64,000 bases of DNA from Antennarius striatus (GCF_040054535.1 NC_090780.1:10630501-10694500), one strand, 5' to 3'; shown: positions 34,506 through 46,836, numbered from the stretch's first letter. A program made the numbers and translations. The notes: generated by a model not told the origin, from the sequence alone.

Positions 34506-37500
34506 CTAGATACGAGTCGAGGTGGGCACAGTGATACTGCGGGCTAGTAGTGCCATCAGAGCTAGCTCCACTACCCCGTTGGCTCTTTCCAGGGCCTCTG
34601 CAGCCTCCATGGCAGAGAACCCTGCTGCTTGGATTCTCTGGATGTGCTCAGCTGGAAATTGTTCTATAAAGGGCTGACGAGGAGGGAGAGGAGGAGCTGG
34701 AGATGTAAGTGGAGGAGTCTGAGCTGGAGAAGAGGTGGTGGTTGAGGTGATGGAATCTTCCTCTGGTAAGCCCACTGTCATAAACGGAGACCTCTGTCGA
34801 GCGTTCTCAGTCAGGAGCTCGAGAGTATCTGGGATATTTGTGACAGTTTCTCGTCCATCTGCAACTCCTCTCCCCTGCTGCCCCTCAGGGGGTTCTCTGA
34901 ACTCCTGGTCCCCTGCAGCATCAGGGGGAACATTTGGCTCAAGCACTTGTCCATCTGCCCACCTCTCTCCAGGGCCAACTTGATGCTGTGGTGATCTTTG
35001 TCCATCTAAAGTCTCAACTGCAGCTCCACCCAGAAACTCATCCTGTTCAGCGAGGTTCGGCATAAGACACTGAGATGATCCCTCATCAAACACAGCAGCA
35101 GCATTGTTGACTTTGGCATTATTTGGTTCCACATTGGTTGTGATGGCAGTGGAGGGGATGTCTTGCATTACTTCATGGGTTACTTTGTGGGCTACTAAGG
35201 GTGCCATCTCTGGCACTGATTTGGGCATTGCTTCAGGAATTGCTTTGGGCGTTACTTCGGGAATCCCTTCGGACATTACATCGGGAGTGGCTTCAGGAGT
35301 AGCTTCGGGCATCTCTTCGGGAATCCCTTCGGGCATTACTTCAGGAATCCCTTCGGACATTACTTCGGGAAACTCTTCAGGCATCTCGTCGGACATTACT
35401 TCGGGAATCCCTTCGGACATTACTTCGGGACTCTCTTCAGGCATCTCGTCGGACATTACTTCGGGAATCCCTTCGGACATTACTTCGGGAATCGCTTCAG
35501 GAATCACTCCGGGAATTTCTTTGAGAATCTTTTCAGGTGTTACTTCGGGAATCGCTTTGGGCATTACTTCGGAAATCGCTTTAGGCATTTCTTCAAGAAT
35601 TTTTTCGGGCATTACTTCGAGAATCGCTTTGGGCATTACTTCAGGAATCCCTTCAGGCATTAAATTGGGAATTGCTTCGGGCATTGCTTCAGGCATGGGT
35701 TCGGACATGGATTCAGGAATTGCTTTGGGCGTTGGGGTGCATGGCCCTGGGGCCACTTTGTCTGTTTTCTGGCTGGTTTGATGTGAGGGAGACGAGGAGG
35801 TGCTGCGGTTTTGAGACTGGGCAGGGTTGCTAGACACTAGCAGTTCATGAAGTTCCATTAGAGCAGCTGCAAGAGAAGGAATGCTGTCGGAGCTGGGGGG
35901 GGGCTCTCTTTCAAGACGGTTTCTCTCGCAGGACACCATGATCTGGGAGGCAGAGAGCGAATCCATATCTACTGGGTCACCTTGAAAGGTTACAGTGGCA
36001 CCGACACCATCAAACTCAGTCACTCCCTGCTCCATTGGTTGAACAGGTGGAGATTCCTCACAACCGGGTTCCATGGAGACCTTCACAACCTTACTGAATT
36101 CAGCATTCTCATCTGCGACTCCTGGCTGTATCTCAACATCTGGATGCTTGGATAATGCTGTTGGTGCAGCAGGAGGAGTATGGAGAACATCTGTTGATGG
36201 ATTGGGATGAGGGAGAAGTTCAGAGTTGGTAAGGACAGGCAGAGGATGAAGGTGGACCTGCTGTGCAGAACCAGTATCCTCTGCTGGAGAAGAAAGCAGA
36301 GGGAGCTCCTGGAGGCCAGGCTGGTCTTGGCACAGCTCTGGTGATGTGGCCTGCTCCATTACTGGGGCAGACTGAGAGTAATCCAGGGCAGGGACCTGGC
36401 CAGAGAAAGGGCTTTGGAAAGGAGAGGTGGAAGAGGACATTTGGTCTAAGGTTCTGGGCAATGTAAATGGTGGGGGCTGCCGTGAGGTAGTTTGTCCATC
36501 TGCAGTGTCTATTGTAGGTAAAGATAAAAGATAAAATGAAACGGCTAGAATTTATGTACAGTACACCAAGTCTGGAAACATTACTTTGGTTTATATGCAT
36601 TTTAACAATGAAGTAAACAACTCAAAACACAAAGTTCCTTGCTGAAACTCTTTGTGGGATATCTGCTGTACATGCAGTGTGGTACCACTTGTAAAACCTT
36701 TTGTTTTTCAGATTTTTACACTTTACATTAATTGATACAGCAGCAAAATAAAAGAACAAAACAAACAAATAGCAATGGACTTCGCACTGGCAATGGACTG
36801 TGAATTTGCAGTACCTGGTTGGTAGGGCCCTCTCCAGCTGTCTCCAAATGCATCAGTGTTGTCCTGCTCAGAGGTTAGGGCACACACCACACACATCATG
36901 CAAAGGGACGGAGAAAGTTAGCGGTCACACACTCAGAGCATGCACCACCTTATCAGTCTTTTCACGGACAAGTGAAAAGATCAATCCAAAAACAACTTGA
37001 GCCTATGTCCTTTCAGAAAGGTCACGTCGTAATCACACACCTTGTCACCAAACCTCAGAAAGCTCAAATGAGGTCATGGGATGTTATTAAATTTGGATAA
37101 AATCCCTATTATCAAGACCAAAATATGATTTATTCTGCTTCTCTTACATTGTTGGTTTCCACAAAATGGTTGCTGTGACACAACAATTAATTGAGTCTAA
37201 ATCCAATGCTGACTTCCATTTACACTGCAGCCATTACTGAACACAACTGGCTAATATTAACAATAAAGATGAAGTGGACAATTAGCAATATCGCAAATGT
37301 TAGTAGTTAGTACATTGTTATCATGAAAACAACATGATTCTGATTTATATATGTCTCATGTAATATTTCAACAACCAAGGATCAGATTAAATGGGGTATG
37401 ATGTTATCTGAGTGTTTCTGGGAATAGGTACAGAATGAAGGCTGCTGGAAACTGACTGCTGACAGCTTCCTGTCAATTACTATCACACGTCAGCTTTCCA

Positions 37501-40500
37501 GAAAAGTAGCAGTTCACATCAATAAAGACTTAAGGCATACGACCCATGAACTATGGAGAACCTCCTTATTCATCATGTAACAGGCAATGCAAGATTTCAA
37601 ACACAGATTAAAATCACTAATTAGAGTTAGGGCAATAACTATTACTTGGAATGTTTCAAATCATAAAAAGTGGCATTTTGAACTTTTACTATAACCTACA
37701 AGGAAAACTAGTTAAATCCTAATCACGAGTATTTTCCTTTCAGTTTGAAGAGCTTGAAAACTTTTCTCATGAATATTTACATTTGTCTTTATAGATGTCA
37801 CTCAATGTCCTGAATTTATCTTATTATAAGCAAATTACATTTTCTGAGGTGATGACACAAAGTGATTATGTGACTGGCAGTGTCAGGCCCCGTCCACACG
37901 ATGCCAGAACTTTTTGCAAACGCAACTTTTTTGTTGCGTTTACGCTTTCCGTCCACACGACAACGCAGATATCCGGAATGAAAACGCAACTTTTTGAAAA
38001 CGCTGGCCGAGGTGGAATATTTTTAAAAACGCTGGGTCTGCGTTGTCGTGTGGACGGTGTATCCGCAACTTTTTAAGAACGCTGACGTTTTGCCTGCGAC
38101 GAAAACCTCTGTGACGTCATATTTATGGGCCCGTGCGTTGTGACAAAAAAAAACACGGAGGATTCCTATTGGATAAAATTTGACTCAAAACTGCCAAGTT
38201 TGGCATGCTTATAGCAGTCTTCGAAAACGCACTGGTGCGTTTACGTGTGGATGGAGATTTTTTTGAAAACGCTGTCGTGTGGACGCGAATCATTTTCGAT
38301 GCGTTTTCAAAAAGTTGCGTTTTCAAAAAAATCCGTCATCATGTGGACGGGGCCTCAGATGACTGCATGAATGGAGTAGACAGTAAGAAGCTTAAAGTGA
38401 CACATGCAAATGTGGTTGTAACAAAGGTGGGGAAAAAAAAAGGCTGAAGAGCAAAGATGGGAAGCTGCTTCTTACCGCTTTCCTGTATGGACCTTTGAAG
38501 CGCCTCTGCCAGCTCCCTATCAGCCATCTCATCTGGACGTGCATCTTCACGACCCTCTGCTCCGTATGCCAGTCTTGCACAATCTGGTAGCTCTGCCTCA
38601 GACAGGAAGCGGGTTTCGGTTCCTGTTGTGCCTATTACAAGCACGTTCTTCTTCAGGTCGATTGAACACTACAAGAACAACAGGACGTCATGTTTATAGA
38701 TACTAATGGATTGCACTCCTCACTGTGATCAGTTAAAAGAGGCTCAGACCTGGTGTCTCTTCAGCATATCCAGACCAAGCAGCATGTCCATCGGCTGGTC
38801 CTCCAAGATGGAGAAAGAGCAAGGAAGAAAATCTCCCTCTATCTGAACCTGAGCTACATGAGCACAAATCAAAACAAACAAAACACAATATTTCAATCCC
38901 AGTGAAATGTCCTGCACAGATTTAAATGCTGAAGCATCAGAAAGAGATGAGGGTTTGTACTGCACACCATCCAACACGTCAACCTATGAGGGGAAACTGC
39001 AAAACCAGGAATAAAAATAAACTATTGTCATGGACAGGCATATGGACAGGAAATGACTCAAAAATGATGTCACAATTGGTTCTAGCACCAACCTCAACCA
39101 TGTTTGATCGTCAATTATTTATCTGTTTTAATACTACCCAGATGACAAATGGGATTCTTTTAAGACATAGACTAAGCTCAGTCTTTCCTCATGACCCTTC
39201 AAAATATCATTCACATTCTACATTTGAATTGTACCTATAATGACTGAATATTAACATTGACTGGACGTATGGAGGAACTTAAGTCAACATGACATAGACT
39301 TCTATTTTCAGGACAGTTAACTGGGATAGGCTCCAGCTCCCCGCAACTTGCGACAGTGGTAGATGATGAATGGATGAATGAATGAATGAACCCATTTCCT
39401 ACCAGTGCTTTATAGCAGATGATCTCCTCGGCCGGACATTTCTGGGTTTTTATCCATTCTTGACTCATCGCAAGATGCTTTGCTTAGAGTGACACCATGT
39501 TTGCTCGTGGGTTTGCGCTAATATACGCAAACTTCGTTGCATTGTAAGCTGCTGCAACTTCTCCGTTTACCTCTAATTTGCCATTTTCTGTTCCTTAACT
39601 GGGTCAATTTTCATCACTACGCCAAATTCCATGACTAGAAGCCTGATTTTCACTGACAATCTCCACCAGACCATCCCCCCCCCCCCCCCCCGTTGGAAAA
39701 CATTATTGATGTCTATAGTGATTTAATGACTGCATATGTTGGAAAAGTATTACTGGTATTCAAATAGACCAACAACAACACAATAAATAAGGTTTTAAAT
39801 GCTGTTTGCTTTTTTCAATGTTTTTTAAACTACATGCGGTGTTTGCCTGAAAAGTCAGCTGAAACTGAAACATCATGTTATGACTGTTCATTAGTTTACA
39901 CATTAACCTAAGACACTCACCCAAATGAACTCTGCCAATTATTTTTTGGGTGCCCACTCCCTTCGCGATCCCGGCCCATCGACGGTCCACCAACCGCATG
40001 ATGTTACAGCGCTCAGCACACGCTTGACTCATGATGGTCATCTGGGCTCCTAAAACGCAAAGAACACAAGACTTGACAAAATGCTCTAAGTGCCCCTACG
40101 TTACTCCTAAGAGGGGCTTTTTAATGGCCACTGTAGATGAAGAGGATTCTGATGGTTTTAGTCTGAAACCTCAATGCTAGGTGCCACTAAATCCTAGCAA
40201 ACATTACAATGCACTTTTCATGTTATAACTGTTGTACAGAAACATTCACTTTGTATGTACTGCTGCAGTATTTATTATTACCATAATAATAACGATAATA
40301 ACAGCTGCAATAAACCATGATTTGGAAGTTACCAAGAAATTACCAAGTCTTTGATATAAAGTTCTACCATGTAGAAAGCAAATGTTTCCCAATAATGTGT
40401 TAGCGGGGGAAAAATAGTGATATCTGTCCTCGACCCTCAATTGTACTTACCAGTAATTATATTGCAGGATATTGTAGAACCATTTATCTAAACTAAGTAA

Positions 40501-43247
40501 TCCTCAGTAGAACAAATACGAATTTGCAACCAAAAACTCATATCAGGTCATTATTTGAGTGAAGGTACAGACACATACAGACATACCTGAAGAATCGACA
40601 TATTGCTGCTTATTCTCCTTATCAGCTCAGCAACAAATACCAATATATGGTAATTTAACATTATAGTCACAGTACTCTTTATGCCTAGAGAAAGTTGTGA
40701 TTACAATGAGCAAAAGTGTGATTCAGCAATAATTACCTGAGTCAACGAAAGCTTTCACAGGATGACCATTAACTTTGCAGTTAATGTAGAGCATAACTAC
40801 TTGTCCAAAGCTTTCTGGGGCCTCCTCCATTGCAATAGTCATGTTTTCTTCCACATTGTGCTGCCTGGAACACAAAAAAATTAATGGTTAAGAGACGAAA
40901 AAGAAAATATACTGCACTGCTTGTTTTAGTTGTTAGCAGAAAAAAAAATCCCACTTGTAAAAATATGGTATATAAATATCAGTGTTACAAATAATTACAA
41001 CAAAGTTTCTGATGATGGAAGTTAAAAGAGTAGTATTCCCCAGTTGAGTGGTATTGTGTGTTAGTCATTGAACTATGTCCCCTCCATAGCATGCCTGATG
41101 TCTTCTTCAATCTTGGCTTGGGCATCCAAATCAAAAGGATCAGCAGTTAGAAGTCTGATTCTTTCTTGCTCTCTCTTGGCTCGATCCTGCTGTTGCTCCA
41201 CCAGCACTTTGGTGAAACGCTCTGAGAAGAAATAGAGTTACAAGAATGTAACTGATTTACATCGGACAAATAATAAAAGACCATCACAAACAATGAAAAA
41301 AAAAAATCTTCTCTTTATCTAATTACCTAAATCTCCACTGAGCAGGGCCTCAGCCAGTGGAGGGTTTCGCTCCTTGAGGAGTGAGAGTTCATGTGGATTA
41401 GACAACAACATCTGCTGGAGTAAGGCAGGGTCATCCAGGCCCTGAGGAGATCCACCACGAAAGGCCGGTGGTGTGGAAGCTGGTGCAGCACTTTGCTGCA
41501 TTGGTGGCTGTGAAACCTGTTGTGGTGGCCTTATGGCACCCCGCTGACTGGTTGAAGAAGATGTGCCAGGGACTGTGATGGAACGAAAGTCAATGTGGGG
41601 TAGACCTAGTATGAACAAATATTGGGAGGTTATATTTTGCACATACAAATACATTCATTCATTCATTGTCAACCGCTTCGTCCGTTGCGGCGGGTTGTGG
41701 GGAGCTGGAGCCTATCCCAGCTGAGGGCGTGAGGTGGTGGAAGCTCCGGGCGCGACGCCAGTGCATCGCGGAGTTACACAGAGACACAGACAGCTTTGTT
41801 AAAAAGTTACTTTTTTAACTTTTAATTTTTTAACTTTTGTCTGAACTGGATGATATATCCCATGCACAGCAATCAGTGTGAAGGCCTACATTGGAAGAAA
41901 AGACTCATACTAGAAAAACATGTTGTTTTATATTGTTGTAGGCATGTGAGTACGAAACATCACTGAATTCAGAGGGAGCTCCTTTAAAAAATTGGGAAAA
42001 TTAAATAGCAAATATTGCCAATCAGTATTCTTTGTAGTTTATTTTTTAACCTTTCATCTTCACTGGTAAGTCGAACTGTTCAAGTTAAATCGATGACATT
42101 CATATATTTTGGTGTATGGTTTACCTGGGAAGGCTGGCTGTGTTGGTGGTGGCATTCTGTTAGCTTGCCTGAGAACCACCACATCTCCATCCTTCACTCC
42201 ATAGGTCCCCAAGGCACGAGTTGGGTCTTTAAGAGGCTGTTCTACATGTGAGATCTGTTCATGAGAAATACAGGAATACATTCTATATTCTTGTACAGGC
42301 CACTTACCAATATTTTTACCCTTTGCATTTTATATAAATATTACATTAGGAGACTATATAAATTTAATTGATCTACACATTAAGTATAACTTGTTTGAAC
42401 AAACAACTTTCTTGCAAGTAAACTAAACAACTAATGCTGTAGTTTCACTGGCATGATAATTTACTTCTGTGCACCTGAATAACTTTCTTTTCCACGCTAA
42501 ATCAATGCACTCAAATTACCTTCAAGCTGTTTGTCATCATTTTCACACACTCACTTTCTGTTTAAAAGTTAAATAAACTTAGCCCACTTAAAATGTCTGT
42601 TCTATGACAGATCAGATGGCTGCATACATATTCATAGACATACTATTGAACCTTATTATTCTAGTCACAGAGTTAAAGTGTGAAGTTGGATTAAAAGCTT
42701 GTTTTCGTGGCCATCATTTAATGTTTACAACTTCCAGTTATAGCTTCAAATGACAGAGTTTACTGCTTGACTAACATCAGCGGTGGCACGTTCACAAGTT
42801 ACTACATATGACGATGTAATGGAGCAAGTTTTCAGGTTAATTTATCTAAAGTTAGCATTATAAAGTCCAAACTGATATTTTCCACTAGACAGGTTGTCTT
42901 TCTATCGGTTAAGGCCTCCTACTGATGAAGCCAGCCGCTGGTAATCGTTCTGACAGCGTCGGCGACAAATGTTGACAACCTGCCTGCAGCCGGTAAACAA
43001 TGTTTCACAACAGCCGGCCTCACAAGACAGCAAAAGTCCGATTCATGCTAGCACGCCAGCTAGCTACCAGAGCAACGTTAGCTCTGTGGCCGTAGCTTAC
43101 CACTCTTACCTGAATTTCCCCAGCTGGGATTCCTGATTCTAGTTCACAAAGTGCTAAAAAGTCTCTGAGCTCCAACTCCGGGGACACATCGAGGGCGAAG
43201 GTGCTTTCTGGACGATCCCTCGGCGCGCAGAAAACTGTGACCAGCAT
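34506..43247 (-). CDS. ddi2: DDI2 aspartic protease fused in frame to an RSC1A1-like C-terminal region
   Basis: DDI2 is a retropepsin-fold protease of the ubiquitin-proteasome system that cleaves ubiquitinated NRF1. Minus-strand exons: 43247-43110, 42254-42125, 41605-41327, 41221-41095, 40864-40737, 40049-39921, 38853-38750, 38668-38476, 36499-34506. All phases fit and give 1073 aa. Seen: ubiquitin-like domain (1-75), helical linker with [18 protein letters not shown], active-site FVDSGAQ (Asp about 266), LLGLDML, then the DDI2 tail [12 protein letters not shown] ending exon 8 (about residue 409). The last exon continues in frame for 664 residues. It carries [16 protein letters not shown], like mammalian RSC1A1 (LKELHELLV), a Pro-Glu-Met repeat (about 665-835), and a C-terminal UBA-like domain ending [14 protein letters not shown], like RSC1A1's LALLVLLAKNIVVPT. 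The intron after exon 4 has a GC donor. Human DDI2 stops near this point and RSC1A1 is a separate intronless frame. Confidence 0.9.
35221..35735 (-). repeat. ddi2: Coding minisatellite in ddi2 last exon (PE-x-[MI] 12-bp units)
   Basis: On the coding strand the exon holds about 40 degenerate 12-base units encoding Pro-Glu-x-Met/Ile, for example [19 protein letters not shown]. Higher-order 60-base blocks repeat almost exactly near 35365-35490. The frame stays open throughout, so the array expands and contracts in multiples of three bases. The reverse strand also stays open here because of the same periodicity. Confidence 0.9.
37885..38355. mobile_element. Inverted-repeat DNA element (MITE) in ddi2 intron 8
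   Basis: The 471-base element begins AGGCCCCGTCCACACGATG and ends CATCATGTGGACGGGGCCT, nearly perfect terminal inverted repeats. The interior is full of sub-repeats of AAAACGCAACTTTTTG and GTCGTGTGGACG in both orientations. No transposase frame is present, so it is non-autonomous. It resembles hAT-type teleost MITEs, but I see no clear target-site duplication. Confidence 0.85.
39310..39392 (+). mobile_element. SINE 3' fragment in ddi2 intron 7-6 region
   Basis: AACTGGGATAGGCTCCAGCT followed by a GATGAATGGATGAATGAATGAATG tail is the 3' end of the SINE type complete at 22660-22906. Only the tail survives. Confidence 0.65.
39675..39691. repeat. Poly-C tract in ddi2 intron 6
   Basis: A run of about 17 cytosines (guanines on the transcribed ddi2 strand). 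Confidence 0.95.
41652..41790 (-). mobile_element. SINE 3' fragment in ddi2 intron 2
   Basis: It starts ATTCATTCATTCATTG and contains GGAGCTGGAGCCTATCCCAG and GGGCGCGACGCCAGTGC. This is the antisense of the 3' half of the SINE family complete at 22660-22906. It lies just outside exon 3. Confidence 0.7.
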
Positions 43248-45095
43248 CGCTTTTTGTGTGTAATATCACTGGGCAAACCCGCTGCAACACAGAGCGATTA
43301 GTGTAGTTCCTTGTCTCACCCACTCGGTACGTTATTTTGTGTATCCCACTAAATGTACGTCTTTCAGTGGACAAGTTATCTAGTAGTAAACTAGTGGTAC
43401 ACTGTAAGACAACGACGACTCTGTATGTCGTGGTTAAAAGCCAGATGTAATTCCTTTCAATTTCTCTTTTATGAACAACTACACATCAACTTACGCTAAC
43501 TACTACCGTATTTCGTCCAGTTCGTTTTCGACGTGCCGTACCACCAAATTCACTGTCGTAATTTCTTCTTCCTTTTTTGATAATTAGCTTTTACAAGCAT
43601 TACCGCCACCTAATGGACTGGAGTGCGGAACCGCAATGAAACGTAAAATAATGTACCTGTCCCTTCTGGATATTTTATTAAAACATCCAAATTTCTTTTG
43701 AGATTGTTTTCTTTTTTTGCATTTGATAAATGAGCGTTAAATAAATAAAATTACAGCCGATGCTTCTGTAAGAGGTGCTTGATCTGCATCGTTTACAGCT
43801 CTGAGTCCCATGTGAAATATACGTATAGGACTGTACTGTAAGGGTGCAGAGATGTGGCTGATGTATTTGAGTACATTCACGTCATAAATCTCACTATTAA
43901 ATTCTATTTTGCCAGACACATTATGGTAAAATGTTTGCACTAGCAGTGAATTATTTCATGATTTTCTGTTCTAGAGAAATTTCCCTTTTAAATGACAAAA
44001 AAAAAAAAGATTAAAGCCTACGCCCCTCTTCTGTTTTTGACCAATCTCACCCTGTTTGTATATATACACCTGAATCTCCAACTGATTATGCCATTCTGTT
44101 TTTTCTGAGAAAAACGTCCCTGTCTAGTTCAATTCTGTTGTCTTCCCTTTTTTTTACTTCCTGCTTTGGAGTTTTAATATAAAGTGAAGGTTAATCCACC
44201 TGAAAATAAGATGTCAGTAAAAACAACATATCAAATTAAAACTGATGTTTTAACACTTTTTGAATTTATTCCAATGAAAATAAAAGTATACTGTATTGGG
44301 AAATTCAGAAAGCATAAAGATTTGTGGAATATAAAAGATATTGTTTATTTCCTTGTAAAGTTTGCTGTTACAGATGAGCAGTGAGGCTATAACAGGTGGC
44401 ACCTCAGAACCGTTTCAAAAACCAGGCACGATAATGCCTCACAATTTGATTTCAAGACAATAGAAAAAACATTTATAAGGGTGAGAGAATTTTTTTCTTT
44501 TAATTTTTTCTTGTGTTTCATTTTTGCTGTAAAAAGGTTATAAAAATTATTTTAAAAAGTTGTGTGAAGTTTTTTCTGTACAATAAACCATTTCCAATGC
44601 TTATCTATTGTACATTAGGGTATTTTCTTTTCTCCCCCGTGAAATACCTTTTATGTGCATATTCTTGCATTCCCTTGCCCTGTGGGATAAACCCTGTTTT
44701 TTTATTCTTTGTCCCTAAATAAAGGTCAAATAAAATATTTTAGAAACATGTCAATGCTTTAATTTTTTTTAAAGGCTGCTGCAGAAAAAACAGGTAGGCA
44801 GATGCAATGTCATAATTTATCTTTTAGTTGTAATATTGCAGGATTTTTTACTTACTCTGTACTTGCAGCCCTAAAATACCCCTAACAGCTTGAATATGTT
44901 TTAACTCTTGAGTTTTTATGTCTGTGGGTGTCATCTGCTGTATGCATAGGAAGGAGTTTCTGACTCATCAGTACGTTTATGAATCTCTGAGGCAGGATGT
45001 TTGCTTTGTTTTAATTATCTTTATCTGGAAATATGAAACATCATCTTTATATCTTCATCAAACGGTTTGCAATTCCATATTTAATGCATATTTCT
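43248..45095. other. ddi2 upstream region and intergenic DNA
   Basis: The first 300 bases upstream of the ddi2 start codon are the likely promoter; no TATA box is evident. Farther right the DNA is A/T-rich with no gene, RNA or repeat that I recognise. Confidence 0.5.
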
Positions 45096-45097
45096 AA

Positions 45098-45180
45098 ATA
45101 GCATGGTGGGTATCGCTGTTGCCTCACAGCAAAGGTTCGAGTCCTTTTTGTGCGGAGTTTGTATGTTCTCAATGTGTCTG
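45098..45180 (+). mobile_element. SINE 5' fragment
   Basis: GCATGGTGGGTATCGCTGTTGCCTCACAGC followed by AGGTTCGAGTCC is an A-box/B-box head of the same SINE type as at 22660. It stops after about 80 bases. Confidence 0.65.
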
Positions 45181-45264
45181 CCACCTAAAAAACAAATTAG
45201 GTGAATTGATTATTCCAAATATTAAAAACAGTTTTCATTTTCGTATTGAATGCATCTTCCATTG

Positions 45265-45540
45265 AGCAAATGGGGTAGCACTGTTGCCTCACAGCAAGAA
45301 GGTCTGGATTTTTGGGGGTTTATTGGCATCCTCCCACCACCAAAAAGAATAAAAGCATACACGAATTGGTGGCCATAAATTGTGAATTTGTTTCCCTGCC
45401 ATGAGCTGGCGCTTCATCTGAGGTGTACCACGCCTCTCACCTGTAACCAGCTGACATAGACTCCAGCAACACCTGTGACCCTTCAGAAAAGCAGCTGAAG
45501 ACAAGATGATTGTGGTAGTTCCGTCTTCAGGAAGATGAAT
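45265..45540 (+). mobile_element. Diverged SINE copy
   Basis: GGGGTAGCACTGTTGCCTCACAGCAAGAAGG marks the head. Downstream ATGAGCTGGCGCTTCATCTGAGGTGTACC and CAGCTGACATAGACTCCAGC match the SINE body, and ACAAGATGATTG lies near the end. The B-box is degraded, so the copy is old. Confidence 0.65.
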
Positions 45541-46030
45541 AAATCCATCTGCCCTTTATTTTATGTATGTCACACATGGTTAGGTTCTTCGACTCATAGG
45601 CAAGCATGGCATGTCTTTTACTATATTATCAAACTGAATCTTGAGCAGCAAATTGTTTGAGACAATATCGAGGCAAAAACTTCTCTGGAATACACTGGTG
45701 GAAGTCTTAGTCAGCGATTTGGAATCAAACACTGAACATCATGGCTTGGTAGGGAGGTCTGAGTTGATCCTCTGTCGTGCATGTTCTTCAAAATAATTCA
45801 GGCAGAATGTCCTGTCTAGGGAGAATAGCAAAGAGTTGCTGTGATCTATGAACACCAAAGAATGGCCGTGGGATATGCGGTTGCTGATGTGACAGATCCA
45901 AAGCAGAAGCCATGTCATTTGTCAGTCCTGCTGGAGCAGAAAACAAGATGCATCATTATCCAAAACCTAAACTATCAAGACAATAAGTTTCATTAAGAGT
46001 AGCTAAAAACTTCTTAAGAAGTTTCATTAA
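45541..46030. other. Intergenic, no gene recognised
   Basis: No conserved coding or repeat signal identified, apart from a local duplication of TTTCATTAAGAGTAGCTA at about 45987 and 46022. Confidence 0.5.
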
Positions 46031-46340
46031 GAGTAGCTACCATTCATGAGAGAATCATTGTCATCCCGCCCACCCTCATGTAGTTCTTTTATGGTGAACT
46101 TCACACAGGTATGAATGGTTGTTGTTTCTGAGGATGGAGGTCAGTGCTGCATTGAAGGTGTCTGATAGATGGTGTCTTATAATCCTCCTCTGTTTAGAGA
46201 CGGTTTCTCCAGTTTGACTAAAATGGCTTCTCTAACTCCTCTCTTAAATTGTTTGTTGCCTCTGATTAAAGCCTGGACATGACTGTCCTCAACAACTGTC
46301 TTATGAATGGTCTCAGTTCCAGTTTTCCTTCCTGTGCTCT
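46031..46340 (-). mobile_element. Penelope-like retroelement fossil, C-terminal fragment
   Basis: The minus strand carries a FKRGVREAILVKLEKPSLNR segment followed by a GGLxHHLS-like continuation, matching the C-terminal end of Penelope-like retroelement proteins. It is a short broken remnant with no matching 5' parts in the window. Confidence 0.5.
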
Positions 46341-46694
46341 GTATCCTGATTTCACTCCCACTCAATCCACTCTTTCTTGTCACCTGTTTTGCTGCAGCCA
46401 CCTCCTTCCCATCTCCAATCAGGCTCCATTCACTGCCCGATGGTCAGTCACTTGTCCCACTATTCAGGGTTTTTTGGACCTTCTTGTGATTTCACTTCCT
46501 GGATTTTTCCTGTTGGTCTGTTCCTTGCCTGATCTTCCAACAACCTATTGTAGGATTTTGTTTAAATTAAACTATGAGTGTGGGGTTCTCCCCTGATGTA
46601 ATGCATGTGGATCCAAATCACACCCATGACAGTAACAACTCCTTACAAAAGTTATTGTCTTGGTGGTTTTGCTTCTTAGCTTTCTGCTCCAACA

Positions 46695-46710
46695 GGAGTA
46701 TATAAGTATC
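46695..46710 (+). promoter_or_regulatory. TATA-box-like core promoter
   Basis: AGGAGTATATAAGTATC contains a consensus TATATAAG. It lies about 85 bases upstream of an ATG that opens a hydrophobic leader-like exon (46784-46836). Confidence 0.45.
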
Positions 46711-46783
46711 TGGACTCTACCAGTTAATCAGAACTGAAGAACCACCTGCAGAACCAAGACATTTATATTCAGTTACGACGGTT

Positions 46784-46836
46784 ATGTATTGGTTCCTCTG
46801 CGTTCTCCTGAGGATTGTCTTGTGTCAATGCAACAG
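46784..46836 (+). CDS. Candidate leader exon, possibly alternative 5' exon of the TNF receptor gene
   Basis: ATG opens MYWFLCVLLRIVLCQCN, a signal-peptide-like stretch, and the exon ends at a good donor (CAACAG then GTAAGA) in phase 2. A TATA-like box is located upstream. Joining it to an acceptor at 49350/49351 keeps the frame into the TNF receptor's own start (49358), but would place two hydrophobic leaders in tandem. It could also be a 5' untranslated or alternative exon, or not an exon. No matching Cys-rich exon was found between 46.9 and 49.3 kb. Confidence 0.35.

Noticed and set aside
35104-35781. 225-codon plus-strand frame rich in Gly, Ser and Ile
   Set aside because: It is the antisense of the ddi2 coding repeat. 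Both strands stay open because the unit is 12 bases. The coding strand has splice phase and homology support.
36220-36600. 126-codon minus-strand frame overlapping the start of the ddi2 last exon
   Set aside because: It is out of frame with the spliced exon 8 and matches nothing known.
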